Program-made: the position numbers and the translations under genes
Origin: Sulfurimonas sp.
Lineage (GTDB): Bacteria; Campylobacterota; Campylobacteria; Campylobacterales; Sulfurimonadaceae
Length of the DNA stretch: 7,912 nt
NCBI GenBank assembly: GCA_026987995.1
Contig: JALSMC010000269.1
Location: 1-7,912 of the forward strand
Direction of reading: 5' to 3'
Part shown: piece after piece, positions 1 to 5,543 of the stretch
Position numbering within the stretch: the stretch's first letter is position 1
Layout of the letters: every line of letters starts with the position of its first letter
Notes under the pieces: model-generated
Databases searched by the model: none
Told to the model about the DNA's origin: nothing
The model's input: only the letters and a program-made list of their open reading frames with translations

Positions 1-528
1 CTTGTACTCTACTACTTCAAACTTTGCATTAAAGTACTTCTTTTGAAGTCTGTCTATCTCTTCTTTATCTCTTAAAAGAGGCTCAATGCCTGCTTGCTTA
101 TGGAGTGTTTTGAAAGTTCCTGAGGTGAAGATGGCTAAAGAGAGCTCAGACTTTAGTGCTGCTATATCTTCAAAGAGTTTCTCTAAGTCTTTTGACCACT
201 GCAAGGCTGAAGCTGAAAATATATGTTCAAATGCATAACTATTTAAACTCTCAAAAAGTTCTCTCTCGTTAAAGTCACCATACATGAGTTCTATGTTTTT
301 AGCTTTTGGGTGAAAGTCTAACATAGCTTGGGAAAAATCTACACCTACGAACTGCTCGTATTGCCACGAGATACTTTTACACAAACTTCCGTTTCCACAA
401 CCTAAATCGAGAATAGACACAGGAGAATGTTTCAGATCTTTTAAAAGTTTTCTAATAACTTTCTTTTGAATGATATTGTGAGACTCATACTCTGAGGCAT
501 GTTTGGAAAACTCTTCGCTTATTTTCAT
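1..528 (-). CDS. BioC-like class I SAM-dependent methyltransferase, 3' end cut off by window edge
   Basis: I translated this from the minus strand: 176 codons are open from ATG at 528 to the window edge with no stop, so the C-terminus is missing (BioC proteins usually run about 230-260 residues). The SAM-binding motif I is ILDLGCGNG at residues 39-47. The acidic residue at the end of strand 2 is D64 in GVDFS, and a GDF motif lies at 84-86. The stretch SASALQW at 105-111 and the N-terminal pattern FSKHASEYESH resemble BioC, the malonyl-ACP O-methyltransferase that starts pimelate/biotin synthesis. That specific role is an inference; another small-molecule methyltransferase remains possible, so I give no symbol. 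The protein should be cytoplasmic. Its ATG overlaps the znuB stop as ATGA, and I see no Shine-Dalgarno sequence in front of it, so translation is probably coupled to znuB. The class I methyltransferase assignment is firm; the BioC assignment is moderate. Confidence 0.85.
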   Translation of the reverse strand, partial: MKISEEFSKHASEYESHNIIQKKVIRKLLKDLKHSPVSILDLGCGNGSLCKSISWQYEQFVGVDFSQAMLDFHPKAKNIELMYGDFNERELFESLNSYAFEHIFSASALQWSKDLEKLFEDIAALKSELSLAIFTSGTFKTLHKQAGIEPLLRDKEEIDRLQKKYFNAKFEVVEYK

Positions 529-1322
529 TTTTTATTGACAATAAGGGAGAGAATGAACAGAGCGATGACACTCATGACTATCGTAGCACCTGAAGGTAGA
601 GAGAAGTAAAAAGAGAGGCTCATACCAAAGACTACACTAAAAAGTGCAAAGAATAGAGATATAAGTATGGTGTTTTTAAAACCTACTCTGTATTGTAATG
701 CTGCTGAAGTGGGGATAACCATAAGTGCCCCAATAAGAAGACTACCAACAACACGAATAGAGAGTGCTATGATGATAGCAACCACTGTAACGAGTAAGAA
801 GTTGAGTAGTTTTACTTTTATACCACTCGTTTTTGCTACCTCTTCATCATATGCTATAAAATAAAGCTCTTTAGAAAACATCAGAAGTAATGCCAGTGCT
901 GGTGTCCCAAACAAGAAGATAGTAAGTACATCTTCATTACTAACGGAGAGGATAGAACCAAAAAGATATGAGAACAAAGAGTTGTTAAATGCTCCACCTA
1001 AAGAAACTATGATGACTGCTAAGGCAAGAGAACCTGAGAGTATAATAGAAAGTATGGCATCTGAGTAAAGTGTAAAAGTGGTTCTTAAATACTCTATAAG
1101 CCATGCCGAGAGTACTGCAACAATTACAGCTACCCAAAGAGGGTTATATCCAGCTACTAAACCAACTGCTACACCTACTAGTGCAGAATGTGCTAAAGTT
1201 TCACTCATAAGAGAGTAGCGTTTGAGCACTATGAATGTTCCACTTATAGAGGCTAATATAGCTATAAATATACCGGCAATAAAAGCTCTTTGCATAAACT
1301 CATACTCAAAAATCTCTAACAT
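525..1322 (-). CDS. znuB: Zinc ABC transporter permease ZnuB (ABC-3 family)
   Basis: A 265-residue polytopic inner-membrane protein with about eight hydrophobic segments, a normal length for ABC-3 family permeases. It forms the membrane channel through which ZnuC-driven transport brings in Zn(II) delivered by ZnuA. Family landmarks are visible: FMQRAFIAG at the N-terminus, SGTFIVLKRYSLMSETLAHS at residues 27-46, DEEVAKTSGI in the loop expected to contact the ATPase, RVVGSLLIGALMVIP, and LPSGATIV near the C-terminus. The ATG at 1322 is preceded by a good AAGGTGAG ribosome-binding site located inside the end of znuC, and the two genes overlap by 7 bases. Its TGA stop overlaps the ATG of the downstream methyltransferase. 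Manganese or iron permeases of the same family look alike, so the metal is inferred from the His-rich ZnuA partner. Confidence 0.93.
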   Translation of the reverse strand: MLEIFEYEFMQRAFIAGIFIAILASISGTFIVLKRYSLMSETLAHSALVGVAVGLVAGYNPLWVAVIVAVLSAWLIEYLRTTFTLYSDAILSIILSGSLALAVIIVSLGGAFNNSLFSYLFGSILSVSNEDVLTIFLFGTPALALLLMFSKELYFIAYDEEVAKTSGIKVKLLNFLLVTVVAIIIALSIRVVGSLLIGALMVIPTSAALQYRVGFKNTILISLFFALFSVVFGMSLSFYFSLPSGATIVMSVIALFILSLIVNKK

Positions 1323-2104
1323 GACTCACCTTCTTTGTGCTCGTGTTTGTGGTTAGATAAGAGATGTGCTTCAATACCGTAAAGTTCAGACATATCTTCG
1401 CACGAGAGTGTCTCTTTTGGATTGTTACAGATTGTCGCTTTTTGATTGATAGTAAAGAGCCTCCCTATGTCATCTGCTATAACACCAATGTCATGTGTGA
1501 TAAAAACTATTGTAATATTTTCTTCTTTGTTTAGTTTTGAGAGCAGTTTATAAAAACGTTTTTGAGAGACTATGTCGACTCCTGTGTTTGGTTCATCGAG
1601 AATGAGTATCTCTGGAGAGGAAGCCAATGCTCGTGCTATCATCACACGCTGTCGTTGCCCACCTGAAAGTGTTCCTACCATCTTCTCTTTTAAGTCAAGT
1701 ATGTCCATCTTTTTCATGGCATCTTCTACTTTACTCGCATCATCTTTAGAAAAACCTGCAAATATTCCGCGTTTAGCGACTCTTCCCATCTTTACTATAT
1801 CTTCTACTGTCGCTGGAAAGTTTGCATCTACCAAAGAGGCACGTTGAGGTACAAATCCTATCTTATACCACTGTTTAAACTCTCCAAGCTTTTTCCCAAA
1901 GAGTCTAACCGTGCCTGAACTTGGATTTTCTAAACCTAGTAACATCCTGATAAGAGTTGTTTTTCCTCCACCATTTGGACCGATGATAGCTATGTATTCC
2001 CCGTTAAAAATTTCTAATGAAATATTTGAGAGTATATTTACACCCCTGACTCTAAAGCTTAGATTTTTTACATCAAAGATAGGTACTTTAAAGTTTAGTG
2101 ACAC
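1316..2104 (-). CDS. znuC: Zinc ABC transporter ATP-binding protein ZnuC
   Basis: A 262-residue cytoplasmic ABC ATPase that powers the Zn(II) importer. The motifs occur in canonical order: Walker A GPNGGGKTT at residues 42-50, Q-loop Q87 in GFVPQ, signature LSGGQ at 146-150, Walker B ILILDE at 166-171, and the H-loop histidine H204 in THD. All catalytic residues are present. The C-terminal tail carries a short His/Glu-rich stretch (HKHEHKEGE, 252-260), which might bind metal. The start codon is GTG at 2104, not ATG. It lies 10 bases inside the end of znuA, with AAGG seven bases upstream, and I see no alternative start in the preceding codons of that frame. The gene sits between znuA and znuB, overlapping both, which indicates one transcript and coupled translation. 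The paralogous manganese ATPase MntB/SitB is the main alternative identity. Confidence 0.93.
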   Translation of the reverse strand: MSLNFKVPIFDVKNLSFRVRGVNILSNISLEIFNGEYIAIIGPNGGGKTTLIRMLLGLENPSSGTVRLFGKKLGEFKQWYKIGFVPQRASLVDANFPATVEDIVKMGRVAKRGIFAGFSKDDASKVEDAMKKMDILDLKEKMVGTLSGGQRQRVMIARALASSPEILILDEPNTGVDIVSQKRFYKLLSKLNKEENITIVFITHDIGVIADDIGRLFTINQKATICNNPKETLSCEDMSELYGIEAHLLSNHKHEHKEGESC

Positions 2105-3039
2105 TTCATTGCCTTGGTGAGTTTTTCTAAATTTTGACGCATTAGTGACTCATAGGTCGCATTTGCATCTGCCTGATCTGCTGTAATGTTTCCTAGTGGT
2201 GAGAAAACTTCTGCATTTACATTTGAGTCTTTTGAGATGGAGTACATCACCTTGGCATTTATAAAGTTTTCATAAAAGATAGTTTCTACTTTGTCTTTTT
2301 TTATCTCTTTTAGAATACGCTTAATGTCACTTGGGCTTGGTTGTGCTTCTGGGGAGAGTCCGCTTAAAGACTCAGCCTCAAAAGAGTAGTTATTTGCTAA
2401 GTAGCTCAGTGAATTGTGATTTATGATAACATTTCTAATCTTGCATGAGTGAAGCTGTTTTGTATACTCTGTGTCTAGTTGCATGAGCATTTTTATATAC
2501 TTATCTCGATTAGCCCTATAAAGTTCTTTGTTTTGTGGGGAAAGCTTTTCTAATTCACTTGTTATTTTTTTTGTTACTGCGACCATATTTTTAAAATCTA
2601 ACCAGTAATGAGGGTCGAGTGTAGACTCATGTGCATTTTCATTTGCTTGATGATGATGTGCATGTGAACTGTGAGCATCAGCATCTAACTCTTGAAGATT
2701 TACATACTGACTCATATCTACTCTTGGTGCTTTAGAGTGAATCTTATCTATCCAAGGTTCAAGTCCTGCTCCACTGTAAAAAGTTATACTACTTTTTTCT
2801 ATCTTGGCCATGATTTTTGGTGTTAACTCAAAACTATGAGGATCTGTACCAAAAGGGATGATATTTAGTACTTCTACACTCTTTGCTGCTATATGTTTTG
2901 TGATGTCATACAGAGCAAAAGTGCTTACAGATACTAGGGGTCTATTCTCTTGGCTTGATTTAGGAGTGTTGAAGACAAATAGCTCTAAAAAGAGAAATAA
3001 TACCACTAACAAAACTGCTACAATTTTAAAAATTTTCAT
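2095..3039 (-). CDS. znuA: Zinc ABC transporter substrate-binding protein ZnuA
   Basis: A 314-residue periplasmic cluster A-I metal-binding protein (SBP_bac_9/TroA type) that captures Zn(II) and hands it to ZnuB. Residues 1-24 form a hydrophobic export or anchor segment. There is no lipobox cysteine, so it is either cleaved or remains tethered by this helix. The expected metal ligands are H68 (in DPHSFEL), H144 (in DPHYWLD) and H208 (in NHNS). The histidine at the third position suits zinc better than manganese. A flexible His/Asp/Glu-rich loop at 118-138, rich in H, is typical of zinc-specific members. The usual Asp of the C-terminal DPLG motif is Ser here (FSPLG, S280), so the fourth ligand position differs. 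ATG at 3039 is the only sensible start because it opens the signal segment; the ribosome-binding site is weak. It is the first gene of the operon, with a -10 box upstream. Confidence 0.93.
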   Translation of the reverse strand: MKIFKIVAVLLVVLFLFLELFVFNTPKSSQENRPLVSVSTFALYDITKHIAAKSVEVLNIIPFGTDPHSFELTPKIMAKIEKSSITFYSGAGLEPWIDKIHSKAPRVDMSQYVNLQELDADAHSSHAHHHQANENAHESTLDPHYWLDFKNMVAVTKKITSELEKLSPQNKELYRANRDKYIKMLMQLDTEYTKQLHSCKIRNVIINHNSLSYLANNYSFEAESLSGLSPEAQPSPSDIKRILKEIKKDKVETIFYENFINAKVMYSISKDSNVNAEVFSPLGNITADQADANATYESLMRQNLEKLTKAMKCH

Positions 3040-3050
3040 TTAACACCATC

Positions 3051-3061
3051 TATAATTTATA
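3051..3061. repeat. Short AT-rich palindrome in the znuA leader (possible operator)
   Basis: The sequence TATAA-T-TTATA is a perfect 5+1+5 inverted repeat. It lies between the predicted znuA -10 box and the znuA start codon, where a repressor such as Zur or Fur could block transcription. The palindrome is seen; an operator role is a guess, because AT-rich DNA yields such repeats by chance and it matches no Zur consensus that I can confirm. Confidence 0.2.
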
Positions 3062-3069
3062 TTTTCGTG

Positions 3070-3075
3070 ATTATA
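3070..3075 (-). promoter_or_regulatory. Predicted -10 box of the znuACB operon
   Basis: On the minus strand this reads TATAAT, in the context GGGTATAATC, and gives a leader of about 24 bases before the znuA ATG. No good -35 is visible at 16-18 bases, as is common in Campylobacterota, where -35 elements are often poorly conserved. A second minus-strand TATAAT lies at 3096-3091 and could be an alternative -10. Which of the two is used cannot be told from sequence. Confidence 0.5.
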
Positions 3076-3087
3076 CCCTTTTTAAGT

Positions 3088-3116
3088 TTGATTATAGAAG
3101 TTTATTTAGATATAAT
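3088..3116 (+). promoter_or_regulatory. Sigma70-type promoter of secG-frr-pyrE
   Basis: A -35-like TTGATT (3088-3093) is followed by a 17-base spacer and a perfect -10 TATAAT (3111-3116). The predicted transcription start is near 3122-3123, giving a leader of about 25 bases that contains the secG ribosome-binding site. The elements overlap the candidate -10 boxes of the divergent znu operon, so the 108-base gap 3040-3147 is a shared divergent promoter region. Confidence 0.65.
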
Positions 3117-3134
3117 TCGCCACTTTATATATAA

Positions 3135-3140
3135 TAGGAA
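3135..3140 (+). promoter_or_regulatory. Ribosome-binding site that fixes the secG start
   Basis: TAGGAA lies seven bases before the ATG at 3148. This, plus the promoter -10 at 3111-3116, rules out the longer reading frame that begins with GTG at 3067, because that start would lie upstream of the predicted transcription start. Confidence 0.65.
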
Positions 3141-3147
3141 TCTATTA

Positions 3148-3459
3148 ATGACAACAAGTCTTTTACTTATAGTTCAAATCGTTTTAGTGATACTCATCGT
3201 TATCGCAGTACTTCTACAAAAAAGCTCAAGCATCGGCCTTGGTGCATACAGTGGTTCAAATGACTCTGTTTTTGGTGCAAAAGGACCTAGTAGTTTCTTA
3301 GCAAAAGCAACTTTTACTATCGGGTTCTTATTTGTTGTAAACACTATCACTTTAGGGTACATGTACTCTCAAGCAGCTCAAGAATCAGTTGTTGATGCAA
3401 TGGTTGAGAACACAAATGTTGTTGCTCCTGTAGCCGTTGAGACAAACACTACTAAATAA
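3148..3459 (+). CDS. secG: Preprotein translocase subunit SecG
   Basis: A 103-residue inner-membrane protein, the small accessory subunit of the SecYEG translocon that assists SecA-driven protein export. It has two hydrophobic helices, at about residues 4-23 and 54-74. They are joined by the conserved glycine-rich loop GLGAYSGSNDSVFGAKG, ending in SFLAK, which is the family hallmark. A polar tail rich in V, N and T follows (residues 75-103); such tails vary between species. The frame is open further upstream to a GTG at 3067, but I chose the ATG at 3148 for three reasons: SecG homologues begin at this helix, a ribosome-binding site precedes it, and the predicted promoter lies between the two candidates. 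It is the first gene of an operon with frr (15-base gap) and pyrE, an arrangement I associate with Campylobacterota. Confidence 0.93.
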   Translation: MTTSLLLIVQIVLVILIVIAVLLQKSSSIGLGAYSGSNDSVFGAKGPSSFLAKATFTIGFLFVVNTITLGYMYSQAAQESVVDAMVENTNVVAPVAVETNTTK

Positions 3460-3474
3460 GAGTAAGGAAATAAA

Positions 3475-4032
3475 ATGTTAAACGAAATTTTTGAAAATTG
3501 TAACACTAAAATGCAAGGCAGTGTTGATCATCTACACCGTGACTTTAAAACTCTTCGTACGGGTAAGGTTCTTATATCAGTTCTTGACAATGTAAAAATC
3601 GACTACTACGGAACACCTACTCCACTTGATCAAATAGGTTCAGTAATAGCAACTGATGCTACAACTATCGTAGTAAATCCTTGGGAAAAAAATCTTTTAC
3701 CTGATGTTGAGTCTGCTATCTTTGCTGCAAACATCGGTGTAAATCCAAATAACGATGGTGATGTAATCAAACTATTTTTCCCACCGATGACAGTTGACCA
3801 AAGAAAAGAGTCTGTAAAACAGATGAAAGGTATGGGTGAAAATGCAAAAGTTTCTATTAGAAATGATAGAAAAGATGCAAATGACAAAATAAAAAAACTT
3901 GAAAAAGATAAAGAAATCACTACTGATGAATCTAAATCAGCACAAGATACTATCCAAAAATCTACTGATAAATTTATCACACTCATTGATTCTGTCCTTA
4001 AAGATAAAGAAAAAGAGATTTTAAAGGTCTAA
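3475..4032 (+). CDS. frr: Ribosome recycling factor (RRF)
   Basis: A 185-residue cytoplasmic protein, exactly the usual RRF length. With EF-G it splits the post-termination ribosome so that subunits and mRNA can be reused. Recognisable stretches are the N-terminal helix with FKTLRTGK (residues 24-31), the domain II segment [32 protein letters not shown], and the C-terminal helical part [18 protein letters not shown] followed by [11 protein letters not shown]. The arginines of that last stretch correspond to the rRNA-contacting helix of the family. The ATG at 3475 is preceded by AAGGAA with a short spacer. The stop codon TAA shares its last base with the first pyrE ATG, so frr and pyrE are translationally linked. 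I see nothing odd in the sequence, and the assignment is secure. Confidence 0.96.
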   Translation: MLNEIFENCNTKMQGSVDHLHRDFKTLRTGKVLISVLDNVKIDYYGTPTPLDQIGSVIATDATTIVVNPWEKNLLPDVESAIFAANIGVNPNNDGDVIKLFFPPMTVDQRKESVKQMKGMGENAKVSIRNDRKDANDKIKKLEKDKEITTDESKSAQDTIQKSTDKFITLIDSVLKDKEKEILKV

Positions 4033-4643
4033 TGATGGATGTTAAAAAGATTTATATGGATGCTGATGCTCTTTTAGAGGGTCACTTCAAGCTTAGTTCT
4101 GGAAACCACTCACAGTTTTATCTTCAATCTGCTAAAGTTCTTGAAGACCCTAAAACTGCAAAAATTTTAGCTGAAGCTTTAGCTGTGCAGATAAGAGAGA
4201 GTGGTTTAGAGATAGATACTGTATGTGCACCTGCACTTGGTGGTCTTATCGCTGGGTTTGCTCTTGCAACTGCTCTTGATGTTCGTTTTATCTTTGCTGA
4301 GCGTGTTGAAGGTGTTATGACTATAAGACGTGGTTTTGAAGTAAGTAAGGGTGAAAAAGTGCTTATGTGTGAAGACATCATCACAACGGGTGGTTCTGCT
4401 ATGGAAGCCGCATCTGCGGTTGAAGCACTTGGCGGTACTATCGTTGGTGCAGCAGCACTAGCTAACCGTGGTTTTTGTAAACGCGAGAACTCGGACATCA
4501 CAACAAAGCCTAACTGTAAACTACCTTTAGACATTCCATTTTTTGCTTTAGCTGATTTTACATTTGAGATGTATGCACCTGATGCATGCCCACTTTGTAA
4601 AGATGGAAGCGAAGCTATAAAACCAGGTTCAAGAGGGAATTAA
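4032..4643 (+). CDS. pyrE: Orotate phosphoribosyltransferase
   Basis: A cytoplasmic enzyme of de novo pyrimidine synthesis that joins orotate to PRPP, giving orotidine 5'-monophosphate and pyrophosphate. The PRPP-binding motif is [13 protein letters not shown] at residues 110-122. The N-terminal segment [16 protein letters not shown] (residues 17-32) and the loop [14 protein letters not shown] (66-79) also fit the family. The C-terminus carries [16 protein letters not shown], a cysteine pair with tail seen in one subgroup of bacterial PyrE proteins. Length is 203 residues, within the normal range. Two ATG codons are adjacent. The first (4032) overlaps the frr stop by one base; the second (4035) sits at a better distance (seven bases) from the AAAGG at 4023-4027 and may be the real start, giving 202 residues. 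It is the last gene of the operon and converges on the flagellin gene. Confidence 0.95.
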   Translation: MMDVKKIYMDADALLEGHFKLSSGNHSQFYLQSAKVLEDPKTAKILAEALAVQIRESGLEIDTVCAPALGGLIAGFALATALDVRFIFAERVEGVMTIRRGFEVSKGEKVLMCEDIITTGGSAMEAASAVEALGGTIVGAAALANRGFCKRENSDITTKPNCKLPLDIPFFALADFTFEMYAPDACPLCKDGSEAIKPGSRGN

Positions 4644-4665
4644 AAATCCTCTTTTAACCTAAAAG
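4631..4665. terminator. Weak hairpins between convergent pyrE and flagellin genes
   Basis: AAGAGG (4631-4636) pairs with CCTCTT (4648-4653) around an 11-base loop that contains the pyrE stop, and four T residues end at 4655. This could end the pyrE transcript. An overlapping repeat, CTTTTA-ACC-TAAAAG (4651-4665), could act for the minus-strand gene. Only 10 bases separate the two stop codons, so any terminator must overlap coding sequence. Both stems are short and A/T-rich, so the call is tentative. Confidence 0.35.
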
Positions 4666-5478
4666 GCTCGCTATATTCGAGTTCCTGCTATTTGCTTGAG
4701 CTTGAGCAAAACTCCCTGTTTGTGCTAAAATATTTTGACGTGAAAAGTTTGCACTCTCTAAGGCAAAGTCAACATCCCTCATCTGTGAAGCTGCTGATGC
4801 TGCATTTATCTGACTTACACTTGTATTTCTAATGCTTGACATAAGAGAGTTTTGAGATGCTCCAATCGTTGCACGAGTGTTACTAAAATCATTTAAACTA
4901 CTATCTATACTACTTAATGCTGCATTACGACCAGCAGCTGTTGTCACATCTACACTAGGGATAGAAGCACTTATGTCAGCTATAGTGATACTCTGAGTAT
5001 CTCCGCTGTTTGCTCCACTCTGTGTTACAAATGTGCCATCCCCTTGACTTCCACCTGTTCCATCAAGAAGATTAATGCCATTAAAGCTTGTAGAGCCTGC
5101 TATATCTTGGGAAGATTCAGTTAGTGCATTTATCTCTTTTTGAATATTTTCTCTGTCACTAGAACTTAAAGTATCATTTGAAGCTTGAAGAGTAAGTACT
5201 CGTATTCGTTGTGTATTGTCTTCAATTCCTGAGAGTCCACCATCTGCTACTTGATAGAGCCCTACCATCTCATTTGAGTTTTGTATCGCTTGACCTGAAC
5301 CAGAGACTAGTGCTAAAAGTTTATCAGAAATTGCAAGACTAGCAGCATCATTTGCTGCTTGAGCTAATTGATTTCCTGAAGAGAGTGCACTTAAACTTTT
5401 GTTCATGTTTAAGCTATTTTGATTTGCATACAAGTTGGATTGTTGTGAACTTATATTTGTATTTAACGAGTAGCTCAT
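4654..5478 (-). CDS. Short, divergent flagellin (FliC/FlaA family)
   Basis: A 274-residue flagellin, the exported subunit of the flagellar filament. The N-terminal D0/D1 part (about 1-140) shows LNTNISSQQSNLYANQNSLN, ANDAASLAISDKL, QRIRVLTLQAS (90-100), IQKEINALTESSQDIAGST and FNGINLLDG. The C-terminal D1/D0 part (about 185-274) shows IDSSLNDFSNTRATIGASQN, MRDVDFALESANFSRQNIL, AQTGSFAQAQAN and a hydrophobic C-terminus. Only about 40 residues separate the two, so there is no large surface domain. It differs from the usual Campylobacterota FlaA/FlaB: the usual RINxAxDDA-like segment is QLAQAANDA, and residues 90-98 look like the flagellin core of Beta- and Gammaproteobacteria. ATG at 5478 follows AAAGGA at a six-base distance. 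No other flagellar gene is in the window. It is probably an accessory flagellin, possibly acquired by transfer; I would not name it flaA or flaB. Confidence 0.9.
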   Translation of the reverse strand: MSYSLNTNISSQQSNLYANQNSLNMNKSLSALSSGNQLAQAANDAASLAISDKLLALVSGSGQAIQNSNEMVGLYQVADGGLSGIEDNTQRIRVLTLQASNDTLSSSDRENIQKEINALTESSQDIAGSTSFNGINLLDGTGGSQGDGTFVTQSGANSGDTQSITIADISASIPSVDVTTAAGRNAALSSIDSSLNDFSNTRATIGASQNSLMSSIRNTSVSQINAASAASQMRDVDFALESANFSRQNILAQTGSFAQAQANSRNSNIASLLG

Positions 5479-5484
5479 AGGGTA

Positions 5485-5490
5485 TCCTTT
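5485..5490 (-). promoter_or_regulatory. Ribosome-binding site of the flagellin gene
   Basis: On the minus strand AAAGGA lies six bases before the ATG at 5478. This is a strong site, fits high expression and supports the chosen start. Confidence 0.65.
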
Positions 5491-5508
5491 TGAGTTTTAT
5501 ATGTAATA

Positions 5509-5537
5509 ATTATACTCTTATTTAAGCTAATTGTCTA
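5509..5537 (-). promoter_or_regulatory. Sigma70-type promoter of the flagellin gene
   Basis: On the minus strand, TAGACA (5537-5532, five of six matches to TTGACA) is followed by a 17-base spacer and TATAAT (5514-5509). The predicted start is near 5502, giving a leader of about 24 bases. I found no sigma28-like (CGATAT-type) or sigma54-like (GG/GC) element in this 60-base gap. That is unusual, because flagellins are normally late genes driven by sigma28 or sigma54. Confidence 0.6.
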
Positions 5538-5543
5538 ATTAGC
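5526..5543. repeat. Perfect 7-bp inverted repeat over the antiporter stop and flagellin -35
   Basis: GCTAATT (5526-5532) and AATTAGC (5537-5543) are exact reverse complements separated by GTCT. The repeat covers the stop codon of the antiporter gene and the -35 of the flagellin promoter. It could be an operator for the flagellin gene or a weak terminator of the antiporter gene. No clear T-run follows on the minus strand, which favours an operator. CTAATT is also directly repeated here (5527-5532 and 5535-5540). Confidence 0.4.

Noticed and set aside
1572..2120. Plus-strand open frames opposite znuC
   Set aside because: They mirror conserved ABC ATPase motifs on the other strand and show no protein family of their own.
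2640..2690. His-codon-rich stretch within znuA, which looks like a repeat in DNA
   Set aside because: It encodes the known His-rich loop of zinc-binding proteins and is not a separate tandem repeat or array.
3067..3147. N-terminal extension of SecG starting at GTG 3067
   Set aside because: It lies upstream of the predicted -10 at 3111-3116, adds 27 residues not expected in SecG, and ATG 3148 has a good ribosome-binding site.
3630..3986. Minus-strand open frame of 118 codons opposite frr
   Set aside because: It is antisense to a secure ribosome recycling factor gene; its Ser/Phe-rich product is typical of a shadow frame.
4124..4534. Minus-strand open frame of 136 codons opposite pyrE
   Set aside because: It is antisense to a secure pyrE gene, with low-complexity Ala/Ser/Pro composition and no ribosome-binding site that I could support.
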